NCBI GenBank assembly: GCA_017399695.1
Contig: JAFQBK010000011.1
Coordinates: 1-64,000 of the forward strand
Reading direction: 5' to 3'
From: Clostridia bacterium
Lineage (GTDB): Bacteria > Bacillota > Clostridia > UBA1381 > UBA9506
Length of the DNA: 64,000 nucleotides
The notes beneath the pieces were generated by a model. It was not told the origin of the DNA and searched no databases. It worked only from the letters and a program-made list of their open reading frames with translations. The translations under genes and the position numbers were made by a program. Positions 18,188-28,146 of this stretch are shown here, one piece after another. Each line of letters begins with the position of its first letter. Positions within the stretch are counted from its first letter, which is position 1.

Positions 18188-18505
18188 GTGAGTTTTTTTG
18201 ATGAAGTTTATGAACTAGTGAGCAAAATCCCTGTAGGAAAAGTCTGCACTTACGGACACATCGCCCACGCTTTAGGACATCCACACGGCGCACGCGCCGT
18301 CGGTTATGCACTTCATGTAAATCCCAACCCCGGAATCATCCCCTGCCATCGCGTCGTCAATCGGATGGGACGTTTGGCTCCCGGGTTTGCGTTTGGCGGT
18401 CCTGATGTTCAACGGCAATTATTAGAGCAGGAAGGAATTAGGGTGAACGATGAAAACTGCGTTGATTTAAATAAATATTTTTGGTTACCTGAACAATTAC
18501 AATAA
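18188..18505 (+). CDS. MGMT-family alkyltransferase-like protein
   Basis: 105 aa, the length of the stand-alone DNA-binding/alkyltransferase domain. GKVCTYGHIA gives the winged-helix entry, ARAVGYALH the arginine-finger region, and IIPCHRVVN keeps the methyl-accepting Cys, so this is a PCHR protein and not a Cys-lacking ATL. It lacks the N-terminal domain of Ada/Ogt. Start is GTG 18188 with AAAGGA 8 bases upstream; ATG 18179 would sit on the Shine-Dalgarno site. DNA alkylation repair is the family role; activity here is inferred. Confidence 0.85.
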   Translation: MSFFDEVYELVSKIPVGKVCTYGHIAHALGHPHGARAVGYALHVNPNPGIIPCHRVVNRMGRLAPGFAFGGPDVQRQLLEQEGIRVNDENCVDLNKYFWLPEQLQ

Positions 18506-18538
18506 AAATGAGGACGCCCACGCGTCCTCATTTTTATT
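18501..18538. terminator. Bidirectional terminator
   Basis: AAAAATGAGGACGC pairs with GCGTCCTCATTTTT around CCAC, between convergent genes. Confidence 0.9.
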
Positions 18539-21068
18539 AGGCAGTTTCAATTGAATTTGCTGCATGCAGGTTCAGCTTTTCTACCGCCTGCTCACGCATT
18601 TTATACTTCAAGATTTTGCCTGCGGCATTCATCGGGAATCCCTCTACAAAATCGACATAACGGGGCGTCTTATGCTTCGCCATATGAGACGCTACATATT
18701 CTTTCATTTCTTCCTCCGTCATCGTTTCGCCCTCTTTGAGCACGACGCAAGCCATAATCTCCTCGCCATACTGCTTATCCGGAACACCAATGACCTGAAC
18801 GTCCAAAACTTTCGGATGGGTATAGATGAAGTCCTCAATTTCTTTCGGATAAATATTCTCACCACCACGGATAATCATATCCTTAATTCGACCGGTAATT
18901 TTATAATATCCGTTTTCATCACGGCGCGCAAGGTCACCCGTATGGAGCCATCCATTTTCATCAATGGCAGCGGCGGTTGCCTCCGGCATTTTATAGTAGC
19001 CTTTCATTATGTTATAGCCTTTTGCTACAAATTCACCGTCCACATTATCTGGCAAGTCTTCTCCCGTTTCAGGGTCAACAATCTTACATTCTACGCCGTA
19101 CATTGCCGCACCGACCGTATTGACGCGAACCTCCAAAGAATCCGTCGTTTTACTCATTGTGCAACCGGGAGATGCTTCTGTTTGTCCATAAACAATACAG
19201 ATTTCTTTCATATTCATTTTCTCTACAACATCCTGCATTGCCTTAATCGGACACGGGCTACCAGCCATAATGCCCGTACGCATCGATGAAAAATCGGTTT
19301 TGTCAAAATCATCATGCGAAAGCATAGCAATAAACATCGTCGGCACGCCGTGGAATGCGGTAATTTTTTCTTTATTGATACAGTCGAGTCCTTTTTTCGG
19401 CGAAAACGCAGGAATCGGAGACATCGTAACACCATGGGTCATCGATGCCGTCATTGCCAGAACCATACCAAAGCAATGGAACATCGGCACCTGAATCATC
19501 ATTCGGTCAGCCGTCGATAAATCCATACAGTCACCAATGTTTTTACCGTTATTTACAACATTATAGTGCGTCAGCATAACACCTTTCGGGAAACCTGTGG
19601 TACCTGAGGTGTACTGCATATTACAAACATCATGCTTATCAATCGCAGCAGCACGGCGGTATACCTCCTCCACCGGAACGCTTTCTGAAAGTGCGAGACT
19701 TTCGTCCCAAGTATAACAGCCCTTTTGTTCTGATTCAATCGTAACAATATTGCGCAGGAACGGGAATTTCTTAATATGCAAAGGTTTTCCTTTTTCTGCG
19801 GTCTGAAGCTCCGGACAAAGCTCGTTAATAATCGCAACATAGTCAGAATCTTTATATCCGTCAATCATAACGAGGGTATGCGTATCCGATTGGCGCAAGA
19901 GGTATTCTGCCTCGTGGATTTTATATGCGGTATTCACTGTTACCAAAACCGCACCGATTTTAGTCGTCGCCCAGAATGTAATATACCACTGCGGTACATT
20001 TGTTGCCCAAATAGCGACATGGTCTCCCGGCTTTACTCCCATCGCAATCAGCGAACGAGCAAATTGGTCCACATCCTCACGGAACTGGGCATAGGTTCTG
20101 GTATAATCTAACGTAGTATAGCGGAACGCATACTGGTCCGGAAATTCTTCTGCCATTCTGTCAAGCACCTGCGGGAAAGTTAAATCAATTAACTGTTCCT
20201 TCGGCCAGACATATTTTCCGGCATTTCGGCTGTCGCTATATAGGCGGCGCACCTCATTTCCGCTATCTAAATAATTACTCATAAAATTAACAAACTGTGG
20301 GAATACAATACCGGCATTTAATAGGCCTTCTGCATAGCGTTTCAGCCACTCAAGGGACACATAACCTTCATAATTAATGGAGCGCAGCGCAAGCATTGCC
20401 GCATCAATTGGTAAATCGCCCTCACCAACCATGCGATAGCTCAATTTTCCATCTTCCACAACAGAATCCTTCAGGTGCGTATATTTAATGTATGCACCAA
20501 GATTCTGAACTGTAGTTTCCGGAGTTTCGCCCATAAAACGATATGGATGATGGATATCCCAAAGCGCGCCTACCCAATCACTTTCCAAACGATTGAGCAA
20601 ATTACAAAGACGCGCCGTATTCGAGTACACACCATTGGTTTCAATCAAAAGGGTTACTTGTTTATCTTCTGCCACACGGACCAGGGGTTTTAATGCGCTG
20701 ATAATAGCATCATCGTCCACTTCGCCGGAGACATCTGCTTTTTCGTCTGCAAGCACACGGACATAAGGCGTGCCAAGTTTTGCCGCCAAGTCAATATATG
20801 CTAAAATTTCCTTTTGTGCTTCTTCTAACGTTTCAGGATGCTTAACACTCGTGCCAGAAGACAGGCAAGGAATTTCCAGATGCATTTTCTTTAATTTCTC
20901 AATGGTCTTCTCCAGTTGTTCTCCGCAGAACGGTTTGCAACGAAAAGCCATCAGTTCATTGCCGATGCCGCGAACCTCAATGCCATGGAATCCAATATCT
21001 TTTGCCATGGTATAAATGTCTGTCCAGCTAAAATCCGGACAGCCTAAGGTTGAAAAAGCCAGCTTCAT
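18537..21068 (-). CDS. Fusion: sugar-phosphate isomerase/epimerase TIM barrel + acyl-CoA synthetase
   Basis: 843 aa in one uninterrupted frame. Residues 1-265 form an AP-endonuclease-2/xylose-isomerase-like TIM barrel with candidate metal ligands (Glu in LLIETNG, Asp-x-His in WDIHHPY, His in YTHLKD, Glu in SLEW). Residues ~285-835 form an acyl-CoA synthetase: YTSGTTGFPKGVM (A3), YGQTEASPG (A5), GWLHTGDLARRDENGY (A7), GRIKDMIIRGGENIYP (A8) and the catalytic Lys of NAAGKILK (A10). Both domains look catalytically intact. Monocistronic with its own promoter. Acyl activation (medium/long-chain or aromatic acid) is probable; the barrel substrate is unknown. Confidence 0.88.
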   Translation of the reverse strand: MKLAFSTLGCPDFSWTDIYTMAKDIGFHGIEVRGIGNELMAFRCKPFCGEQLEKTIEKLKKMHLEIPCLSSGTSVKHPETLEEAQKEILAYIDLAAKLGTPYVRVLADEKADVSGEVDDDAIISALKPLVRVAEDKQVTLLIETNGVYSNTARLCNLLNRLESDWVGALWDIHHPYRFMGETPETTVQNLGAYIKYTHLKDSVVEDGKLSYRMVGEGDLPIDAAMLALRSINYEGYVSLEWLKRYAEGLLNAGIVFPQFVNFMSNYLDSGNEVRRLYSDSRNAGKYVWPKEQLIDLTFPQVLDRMAEEFPDQYAFRYTTLDYTRTYAQFREDVDQFARSLIAMGVKPGDHVAIWATNVPQWYITFWATTKIGAVLVTVNTAYKIHEAEYLLRQSDTHTLVMIDGYKDSDYVAIINELCPELQTAEKGKPLHIKKFPFLRNIVTIESEQKGCYTWDESLALSESVPVEEVYRRAAAIDKHDVCNMQYTSGTTGFPKGVMLTHYNVVNNGKNIGDCMDLSTADRMMIQVPMFHCFGMVLAMTASMTHGVTMSPIPAFSPKKGLDCINKEKITAFHGVPTMFIAMLSHDDFDKTDFSSMRTGIMAGSPCPIKAMQDVVEKMNMKEICIVYGQTEASPGCTMSKTTDSLEVRVNTVGAAMYGVECKIVDPETGEDLPDNVDGEFVAKGYNIMKGYYKMPEATAAAIDENGWLHTGDLARRDENGYYKITGRIKDMIIRGGENIYPKEIEDFIYTHPKVLDVQVIGVPDKQYGEEIMACVVLKEGETMTEEEMKEYVASHMAKHKTPRYVDFVEGFPMNAAGKILKYKMREQAVEKLNLHAANSIETA

Positions 21069-21105
21069 TTGTAGTTCCCCTTCCGGTATGTAATCAATCT
21101 ATCCT

Positions 21106-21134
21106 ATAATAACATAATTTTAGTTTTATAGCAA
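21106..21134 (-). promoter_or_regulatory. Sigma-A promoter of the fusion gene
   Basis: TTGCTA (21129-21134), 17-bp spacer, TATTAT (21106-21111) on the minus strand. Confidence 0.65.
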
Positions 21135-21239
21135 GCAATTATATTACAATAACAGAAAATATTAAAAAAAAGCATAAGTAATCAAAAAAATCAATAATAA
21201 ACAACGATTTTCGTCCGTTTATTACTGAAAATAAGCACG

Positions 21240-22091
21240 TTAGCGAATATCTTTCATTTCAACCGAATAGCCCTTTATCATTAAAGCATCAATTAGCTCC
21301 GCCTCTGATATGATTCTCCCTCTCTTGCCAGATATGTAAATGAGATGAAAACAGTCATAGCTGATTTTAGGCAATACACTTTTCGCCTTAGTGTGCTCTG
21401 TCGCCGCCAAAAATTTTGATTTCATTAATCCTTTTTCTATCAAACGCTCTTTCGAGCGCAGTAATTCTTTCAGAACAAACAAATCTCCTCGTTTTTTATC
21501 CTCAATAAAGTATAAAAACAAGAATGCAGATGCGAGCAAAAGCGAAACATTGAATCTCGTTACCGCAAGTACTAAAATGCCGAATACAGCAAGAATGACA
21601 GTAAGGGTAAGCGTCATGGTCCGGATAATTTTCATCCCTGCAAGATAACCAAACACATGGGTTAAAACAGCACGAAGTACTCTTCCGCCGTCAAGGGGTA
21701 GAATCGGCAAAAGATTAAGAAGCATAATGACCCAATTTAATGTCCAGTAAAGAAACAGACTCTCTTCTGCCCAAAGATAGAAATGACGCGCGATATAACC
21801 TAAAACGATCATAATTGCATTGGCAAGCGGACCGGAAAGTGCGACCAAGCTTTCCTTGAGCGGTTCCTTGATTACATTTCCCGATAACCGCAAAGTCATC
21901 CCAAACGGCATAATCATAATACTTGCTGTTCGCACACCCAATAAAAGTGCTGCAAACAAATGGAACACCTCATGTACGGTAACAATAGCATAAGCCATAA
22001 TCATTGTATGAATAGAGCCTACAAAATAAGAAAGTATAAACAGTGGAAAAACCAGAAAATGTACATATAAAAAACGGGTAATTTTTATCAT
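21240..22091 (-). CDS. spoIVFB: SpoIVFB-like site-2 protease (M50B)
   Basis: 283 aa intramembrane zinc protease. HEVFH at residues 40-44 is the HExxH site in the first helices, and LPLDGGR near residue 134 gives the second metal ligand (Asp). Six hydrophobic segments are followed by a ~90-residue cytoplasmic tail of the CBS/regulatory region type. In sporulation this enzyme releases pro-sigma-K in the mother cell. It follows the spoIVFA-like gene by 3 bases, as in Bacillus. Confidence 0.88.
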   Translation of the reverse strand: MIKITRFLYVHFLVFPLFILSYFVGSIHTMIMAYAIVTVHEVFHLFAALLLGVRTASIMIMPFGMTLRLSGNVIKEPLKESLVALSGPLANAIMIVLGYIARHFYLWAEESLFLYWTLNWVIMLLNLLPILPLDGGRVLRAVLTHVFGYLAGMKIIRTMTLTLTVILAVFGILVLAVTRFNVSLLLASAFLFLYFIEDKKRGDLFVLKELLRSKERLIEKGLMKSKFLAATEHTKAKSVLPKISYDCFHLIYISGKRGRIISEAELIDALMIKGYSVEMKDIR

Positions 22092-22094
22092 ACT

Positions 22095-22793
22095 CTATCC
22101 CTTAATTTCCTCAATTTTTAAAAAAGCTTTAGGGTCTAAAGACTCCTCGCCCTCCCTGATTTCAAAATGTAGATGCGGCTCGCTCATTTCCGGGCTTGTA
22201 CCTGCTGTTGCAATCACCTGTCCCTTTTTTATCCGGTCTCCCATTTGTGGTAAAATCTCACCACATCCGGCATAATAACTTGATACCCTGCCATTATGCC
22301 GAATTAAAATAAAGTTCCCAAATTCCTCGCTTGTGCCAATTTCTTCCACCTCACCATCTGCACAGCACAAAATTTTATCATCATCTTTACTTAAAAAATC
22401 CACGCCGTAATGAAACTCCTCTTCTCCCCCCTCTTTTATGCGCGTCCCAAAATCAGATACAATCTCTTCATTCATTGGCAAACACATATCAGTAATCGGT
22501 TCAAATTCAGTTCCATTGTCTCTGCTTTTAAACACACTTTTTACATAATTAAGCGAGGTCATAACTGCCGACCGCCAATCTGTATTTTCAGAAACGATGT
22601 AGGTAATGCTGTTTTTTGCAAATCCAAAGTTCTCATCCGGATTTGTCGAAACCGCAAGTGTAAATATAAACAGGAGGGCACACAAAACCGTTTGCTTCAT
22701 AATTCCGGTTTTATATCCGTTTCTGTTACTCTCTTTCAATTCCCTTCTTCTGTAAGTACCATGTACAGCTCTTCGTTTTCTTTTTGCTTCCAT
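22095..22793 (-). CDS. spoIVFA: SpoIVFA-like membrane protein with LytM/M23 domain
   Basis: 232 aa. Basic N-terminus, one transmembrane helix near residues 33-48, linker, then a C-terminal LytM domain. H-x3-D (HYGVD) and HLHFE motifs keep the zinc ligands of active M23 peptidases. In Bacillus SpoIVFA holds SpoIVFB inactive until engulfment signalling; the direct coupling to the protease gene supports that role. AAAGGAG before ATG 22793. Confidence 0.8.
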   Translation of the reverse strand: MEAKRKRRAVHGTYRRRELKESNRNGYKTGIMKQTVLCALLFIFTLAVSTNPDENFGFAKNSITYIVSENTDWRSAVMTSLNYVKSVFKSRDNGTEFEPITDMCLPMNEEIVSDFGTRIKEGGEEEFHYGVDFLSKDDDKILCCADGEVEEIGTSEEFGNFILIRHNGRVSSYYAGCGEILPQMGDRIKKGQVIATAGTSPEMSEPHLHFEIREGEESLDPKAFLKIEEIKG

Positions 22794-22818
22794 ATTTTTT
22801 CTCCTTTATAAGCATAAT

Positions 22819-22866
22819 AAAAGGACAGGCCGATTGGTATATATATACGAATCAACCTGTCCTTTT
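22819..22866. terminator. Long hairpin terminator
   Basis: AAAAGGACAGG/CCTGTCCTTTT outer stem with an inner GATT-G-GTATAT...ATATAC-G-AATC helix. It lies just downstream of the 116-aa gene stop and upstream of spoIVFA. Confidence 0.85.
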
Positions 22867-22883
22867 ATTCACTTTTTTCATTT

Positions 22884-23234
22884 TCATACCGCAACAAACG
22901 ATGTTTCTTCGTTGATGAGGTCTCCTGTACCGATTAAATTCTCCAAAACATCCAGCAAACTGATGGGAGTTACCGTATTTCTTGCGAGCTTCTCCAGCAC
23001 ATTTTCTGCTTCTCTTTCTGTGCAAAAGATATCAAACACTTTACGGTATTCTTTATATACAACACCGTCGTCACCCTTAAAAAGCTTACTGATTTCTACG
23101 CCATATGTATTAATACACATTCCGTCAATCGTTACTTCTTTTTCCAGAACATAATACTCCAAATCGAAATTTGTTTTCCCGCCTACACCCTCACTGCTTA
23201 CCTGAACTTTTTGGTATAACTTCCGCTTTGCCAT
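22884..23234 (-). CDS. Small uncharacterised protein, 116 aa (DUF6514-like)
   Basis: Soluble, acidic 116 aa protein without signal or membrane segment. It begins with a KLYQKVQVSSEGVGG basic stretch, has a beta-rich middle (FDLEYYVLEKEVTIDG, YGVEISKLF) and a helical C-terminus (TEREAENVLEKLARNTVTP). The pattern reminds me of the clostridial DUF6514 family, but I am not certain. AGGAGGAAAATGAGAA precedes the ATG. It sits between spoIVFA and a 350-bp regulatory-looking gap, so a sporulation link is possible but unproven. Confidence 0.6.
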   Translation of the reverse strand: MAKRKLYQKVQVSSEGVGGKTNFDLEYYVLEKEVTIDGMCINTYGVEISKLFKGDDGVVYKEYRKVFDIFCTEREAENVLEKLARNTVTPISLLDVLENLIGTGDLINEETSFVAV

Positions 23235-23587
23235 TTCTCATTTTCCTCCTACATATTGTTTTTTCTCTTTTGCTAAATACATTATATAGGATTTTAATGA
23301 AAAAATCTAGTCCCCCAAAATCGCAAAAAATGACATAAAACTGTGACATAGGTGTGACATCGATGTCGTTTTAACAAGTTTTGAGGATATTTTTGTCTAA
23401 AAAAACATATTTCGATTGTTTTAAAATTAGTTACTCAAAAAACGAGAAAAAAGTGGTTAAAAAATTACAATAAATTTTTATTGTGTAGGTTAAATTTTTA
23501 CAATTTATGGTAAAAATATAGGTAAAAACCCCTAAAATGTCACGGGGTGTGACATAAAAACGAATGTTTGTTCTTAAATTACCGACT
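23235..23587. other. Non-coding 350-bp gap with TGACAT boxes
   Basis: AT-rich gap without a credible gene. It holds TGACAT at 23331, 23344 and 23355, a perfect GACATCGATGTC palindrome at 23356-23367, and an ATGTCAC/GTGACAT pair around 23537-23555. A TATAAT-like -10 for the small downstream gene lies near 23280 without a clear -35. Probably an operator region. Confidence 0.45.
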
Positions 23588-25168
23588 CTATTCGACAGGT
23601 TGGTAAACCGACATAATTTTCTCTGCAATTTTTATACCATCCAAAGCGGCACTCATAATCCCACCGGCATATCCTGCCCCTTCCCCTGCAGGATAAATGC
23701 CATGTACATTCATAGATTCCATTGCTTCGTTTCGTAGAATTCTAAGCGGTGCGGATGTTCTTGTCTCAACACCCGTTAAAACTGCATTTTTAGTAAAGTT
23801 CTGTATTTTACGGTCAAAATATCTTAACCCATCTTTTAGTACACGCGATACGCGTTCAGAAAAAACCTTATTTAAGTCTTCGTTTAATACGCCAGGCTGA
23901 TAACTGGGTAAGACCTCTGCAAATGCCCCACTCTTTTTAGAATCTAAGAAATCCGTTGTCTTCTGAGCGGGCGCGCAGTAATTCTTACCGCCCAAAACAA
24001 ATGCTCTGCGCTCCATTTCGCGCTGATATAAAACACCGGAAAGCGGATGTTCGCTTTCAAAATCTTTGGGTGTGACATTCACACAAAGAGCTGCGTTGGC
24101 ATTTCTCTCTGCTCTGGAAAAATAACTCATTCCATTGGTAACAACCGTATGTTCTTCTGATGCTGCCGCCACAACCACACCGCCGGGACACATGCAAAAG
24201 GAATAGCAAGCATCGTCTTCATTTCTGTAGGAAAGTTGATAATCCGCCGCTCCCAGTCTCGGATGTCCTGCATAATCACCATACATTGCCTCATTTATAA
24301 AGCTTTGCAAATGCTCTACTCGCGCCCCCACCGAAAAGGATTTTACCTGCATCGCTAAGCCTTTATGATACAGCATCTCATAGGTATCTCTCGCACTGTG
24401 CCCAATTGCCAAAACCAAGACGTCACAAGGGATTTCCTCTCCGGTAGCCAGTTTAACCGATTTGATGCGGTCTTGCTTAATCTCTACATCAGCTACCTGC
24501 GACTGAAAACGAACTTCGCCTCCAAGTGCGATAATTTTATTTCTGATATTTTTTACAACTGTTTTTAAGACGTCGGTACCGATATGTGGTTTTGCCTTAT
24601 ACCCAATTTCCTCCGGTGCACCAAAACGGACAAAAGTTTCTAAAATCCCTTTGATTTTCGGGTCAGAGAGTCTCGTTGTCAGCTTTCCGTCAGAAAATGT
24701 TCCTGCGCCACCCTCGCCAAATTGCACATTAGTTTGCGGAGAAAAAGACGCCGTCTTCCAAAATTTATCTACCTTCTGGGTACGTGTATCGACATCAGCA
24801 CCACGCTCAAGCAAAATCGGCTGGTAGCCCTGTTCTGCTAAACGATAGGCGCAAAACAAACCGCAGGGACCACTCCCGACCACCACCGGACGGTGCGAAA
24901 GCTGTTTTGTGCCAAAGACTATCTCTTCCGGTTCGGTTTCCAATAATTCAATAATATATTTTCCGTCAGTTTTCACCCTTTTGGTAACTTCAAGGTCTAC
25001 ACTATATACAAACGAAACCTCTTTCTTTCTTGCATCGATAGACTGCTTTGCGATACGAAAAGAAATACAATCCGTTTCTTTCGCTCTAACAAACGAAAGC
25101 GCCGCCGCCTTGATTTCCTTTTCTTCGGTATCAAGCGGCAGTTTTAAGTTATGCACTCTGAGTTTCAT
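23588..25168 (-). CDS. FAD-dependent oxidoreductase (NAD(P)/FAD family)
   Basis: 526 aa. An N-terminal ~85-residue domain with alpha/beta pattern (LRVHNLKLPLD...) precedes a dinucleotide-binding motif VVVGSGPCGLFCAYRLAEQGY. QFGEGGAGTFSDGKL, LAIGHSARDTYEML and the C-terminal YPAGEGAGYAGGIMSAALDG complete the FAD fold. This is the widespread uncharacterised FAD-dependent protein family of Firmicutes. ATG 25168 follows GAGGGG and lies 11 bp after hemW; the frame extends upstream without a better start. Function unknown. Confidence 0.85.
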   Translation of the reverse strand: MKLRVHNLKLPLDTEEKEIKAAALSFVRAKETDCISFRIAKQSIDARKKEVSFVYSVDLEVTKRVKTDGKYIIELLETEPEEIVFGTKQLSHRPVVVGSGPCGLFCAYRLAEQGYQPILLERGADVDTRTQKVDKFWKTASFSPQTNVQFGEGGAGTFSDGKLTTRLSDPKIKGILETFVRFGAPEEIGYKAKPHIGTDVLKTVVKNIRNKIIALGGEVRFQSQVADVEIKQDRIKSVKLATGEEIPCDVLVLAIGHSARDTYEMLYHKGLAMQVKSFSVGARVEHLQSFINEAMYGDYAGHPRLGAADYQLSYRNEDDACYSFCMCPGGVVVAAASEEHTVVTNGMSYFSRAERNANAALCVNVTPKDFESEHPLSGVLYQREMERRAFVLGGKNYCAPAQKTTDFLDSKKSGAFAEVLPSYQPGVLNEDLNKVFSERVSRVLKDGLRYFDRKIQNFTKNAVLTGVETRTSAPLRILRNEAMESMNVHGIYPAGEGAGYAGGIMSAALDGIKIAEKIMSVYQPVE

Positions 25169-25179
25169 ACCTATCCCCT

Positions 25180-26322
25180 CTAATCTAATAAAAACTCGCA
25201 AAACACGCTGTTGGACACATCAATTCCCCGGTTGGTCAGACACAAATGGTCGTCCTTCCATTCCAGGAGATTTCGTTGACAATGCTTTTGTATTGGCTCT
25301 GAGAAAACCTCTGTCATCGGTTTTCCAAACGACTCGTAAAACTGTTTTTGTGACACACCGCGCATCTTGCGCAAGCCCAAAAACATAAACTCTGACATCG
25401 CATCTTTTTCCGTCAAAAATTCCGTCTCGCGCCCCTCCGCCGGCGGAAGTTTTGCTGTTTTTATATATCTGTCCAGTTCATCCGGATTTGCAAAACGAAG
25501 CATACCGATATGAGAATGCGCCGCTGCCCCCAAACCGATATATGGAGCACGCTCCCAGTACTTATTGTTGTGGCGGGATTCAAACCCTGGCAAGGAAAAA
25601 TTGGAGATTTCATATTGTTGGTAGCCCGCTTTTGATAGTTCGTCCACCAAAACACGATACATGCTTCGCTCCACATCCTCATCCGGCAGAACCAATTCTC
25701 CGCTATCCACGCGCGAATAAAGGGGAGTGTCTTCTTCCAGAATCAAGCTGTACGCAGAGATATGCGTCGGCGCAAGGCTAATAAGTTCGCTCACCGATTG
25801 CATAAAACTCGCCATGCTTTGACCGGGCAAGCCAAACATCAGGTCAAGATTGATATTGGTAAACCCTGCGTTTTTCGCCATCTGAACACATTGTTTTGCC
25901 TCCTCTGCATTGTGCACACGCCCAAGCATAGAAAGCTCTTTATCACAAAACGACTGTGTTCCAATGCTCAATCGGTTGACGCCTTGCAAAAATAAAGCAC
26001 TAAAATATGCTTCGTCCGCCGTTTTCGGATTACATTCCACTGTAATTTCGCAGTCTTCGGTCAGCGTAAAATTTCTCTTTATTGCATCTACAAGACTGCA
26101 AAGTTGGTTTTTGGACAAGCAAGTAGGTGTACCACCGCCGATATAGACGGTATCAGCAGAAATCCCCTGATAGTAGCTCATTTCCTTTTTTAGTGTCTCT
26201 AAATAGTAATCTGCCCGGGAGAGTTCTCCCGGGTAAGATGTAAAGTCACAATATGCACATTTTTGTAAGCAGAACGGAATATGAACATAAATTCCATAAA
26301 CCTTTGTTTGATCAATCTTCAT
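25180..26322 (-). CDS. hemW: HemW-like radical SAM protein
   Basis: 380 aa, with the CxxxCxxC cluster CLQKCAYC near residue 17, YIGGGTPT, and the HemW family [12 protein letters not shown] and GLGAAAHS motifs. HemW is a heme chaperone related to oxygen-independent coproporphyrinogen oxidase; many annotations still call it HemN. Its start overlaps the end of lepA by 11 bases, the common lepA-hemW order in Firmicutes. Confidence 0.92.
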   Translation of the reverse strand: MKIDQTKVYGIYVHIPFCLQKCAYCDFTSYPGELSRADYYLETLKKEMSYYQGISADTVYIGGGTPTCLSKNQLCSLVDAIKRNFTLTEDCEITVECNPKTADEAYFSALFLQGVNRLSIGTQSFCDKELSMLGRVHNAEEAKQCVQMAKNAGFTNINLDLMFGLPGQSMASFMQSVSELISLAPTHISAYSLILEEDTPLYSRVDSGELVLPDEDVERSMYRVLVDELSKAGYQQYEISNFSLPGFESRHNNKYWERAPYIGLGAAAHSHIGMLRFANPDELDRYIKTAKLPPAEGRETEFLTEKDAMSEFMFLGLRKMRGVSQKQFYESFGKPMTEVFSEPIQKHCQRNLLEWKDDHLCLTNRGIDVSNSVFCEFLLD

Positions 26323-28120
26323 CCAGCTTCAAGACGGACATAAACGCCTCCTGCGGCACCTCAACAGATCCAACCTGACGCATCCGCTTTTTACCTTCTT
26401 TCTGTTTTTCTAAAAGCTTTTTCTTACGGGTGATATCACCACCGTAACACTTTGCCAAAACGTCCTTACGCATTGCTTTTACCGTCTCACGGGCAATAAT
26501 TTTGTTTCCGACTGCCGCCTGAATCGGTATTTCAAACAATTGACGCGGAATGGAACCCTTGAGTTTTTCAGCAATTCGTCTGCCGCGTGCATAGGCTTTG
26601 GTGGAATGCACGATAAACGAAAGTGCGTCTACCATGTCGCCGTTTAAGAGGATATCCAGCTTAATGAGTTCTGACTGCTGATACCCTTTCATCTCATAGT
26701 CAAATGACGCATAGCCTTTGGTGCGCGATTTAAGCGCATCAAAAAAGTCATAGATAATTTCATTGAGCGGAAGCTCATAATGGAGCTGGGCGCGGGTAGA
26801 ATCAATATAGGTTGTATTAATATACACACCACGTCTGTCCTGACAAAGCTCCATAATGTTTCCGATATATTCTGTCGGAACCATAATGTCCGCTTTGACA
26901 ATTGGTTCCTCCATATAGTCAATTTCACTCGGATCCGGAAGATTGGTCGGGTTGGAAATATCCAGCTGTTCTCCGTTGGTTTTGGTGACCTTATAGATAA
27001 CGCTGGGTGCGGTCGTAACAAGGTCTAAATTATATTCTCTTTCCAAACGTTCCTGAATAATTTCCATATGAAGCAGACCCAAAAATCCGCAACGAAAACC
27101 AAATCCCAAAGCAACCGAGGTTTCCGGTTCATAGACCAGTGCTGCATCATTGAGCTGCAATTTCGCCAGTGCATCTCTTAAATCTTCATAACGCGCACCG
27201 TCAGCAGGGTAAATACCGCAGAACACCATTGGATTAACCTGCTTATAGCCTGACAATGCTTTCTCCGCCGGGTTATTTTTTAAGGTGATGGTATCACCGA
27301 CTCTGGTATCCGATACATTCTTAATACTTGCGGTCAAGTAGCCAACCTCTCCCGCCAAAAGCTCATCGCATTTTAAGAACCCCGACGGATGCAGATAGCC
27401 GACTTCTACGACCTCAAAATCCTTTCCGGTTGCCATCAGATGAATGGTGTCACCTGTTTTTAAGCGGCCTTCTTTGACACGGAAGTAAATAATAACTCCC
27501 TTATATGGGTCATAAAAACTATCAAAAATAAGTGCCTTAAGAGGTGCATTTTCATCGCCTTTCGGCGGCGGAATCACCTGCACGATCTGCTCTAACACTT
27601 CTTCAATACCAATACCATTTTTCGCCGATATTCTCGGTGCATCTTCTGCAGGAATCCCTATGACATTTTCAATTTCTTCTACCACAACATCCGGCTGTGC
27701 CGCAGGCAAGTCAATTTTATTGATAACCGGCATAATCTCAAGGTCGTGGTCGAGCGCCAGATAGGTGTTGGCAAGCGTTTGTGCTTCGATACCCTGCGCT
27801 GCATCCACAATTAAAATGGCGCCCTCACAAGCAGCCAAACTTCTTGACACCTCATAGTTAAAATCGACGTGTCCCGGCGTATCAATTAAGTTTAAGATAT
27901 ACTCTTCCCCGTCTTTTGCCTGATACAAAAGACGAACGGCACGCGCCTTAATTGTGATTCCTCGTTCACGTTCAAGCTCCATATTATCCAAGACCTGCTC
28001 TTCCATCTCTCGTTCGGTGAGCAAGCCTGTTTTTTCGAGCAAACGGTCCGCAAGCGTCGATTTGCCGTGGTCAATATGCGCAATGATTGAAAAGTTTCTG
28101 ATTTTTTCCAGTCGATTCAT
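26312..28120 (-). CDS. lepA: Elongation factor 4 (LepA)
   Basis: 602 aa translational GTPase acting on the ribosome (back-translocase/assembly factor). G1 [11 protein letters not shown]2/G3 RGITIKA and DTPGHVDF, G4 NKID; the C-terminal LepA-specific domain ends with [20 protein letters not shown], quoted here only in part of its length. ATG 28120 follows GGAGG by 5 bases; a TTG four codons earlier overlaps the site and is rejected. Confidence 0.98.
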   Translation of the reverse strand: MNRLEKIRNFSIIAHIDHGKSTLADRLLEKTGLLTEREMEEQVLDNMELERERGITIKARAVRLLYQAKDGEEYILNLIDTPGHVDFNYEVSRSLAACEGAILIVDAAQGIEAQTLANTYLALDHDLEIMPVINKIDLPAAQPDVVVEEIENVIGIPAEDAPRISAKNGIGIEEVLEQIVQVIPPPKGDENAPLKALIFDSFYDPYKGVIIYFRVKEGRLKTGDTIHLMATGKDFEVVEVGYLHPSGFLKCDELLAGEVGYLTASIKNVSDTRVGDTITLKNNPAEKALSGYKQVNPMVFCGIYPADGARYEDLRDALAKLQLNDAALVYEPETSVALGFGFRCGFLGLLHMEIIQERLEREYNLDLVTTAPSVIYKVTKTNGEQLDISNPTNLPDPSEIDYMEEPIVKADIMVPTEYIGNIMELCQDRRGVYINTTYIDSTRAQLHYELPLNEIIYDFFDALKSRTKGYASFDYEMKGYQQSELIKLDILLNGDMVDALSFIVHSTKAYARGRRIAEKLKGSIPRQLFEIPIQAAVGNKIIARETVKAMRKDVLAKCYGGDITRKKKLLEKQKEGKKRMRQVGSVEVPQEAFMSVLKLDED

Positions 28121-28146
28121 TGACTCCTCCAAAAGTTTTGCATCTA

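Noticed and set aside
23431-23628. Minus-strand 65-codon frame
   Set aside because: AT-rich, low-complexity, overlaps the regulatory-looking gap and the end of the FAD protein; no ribosome site.
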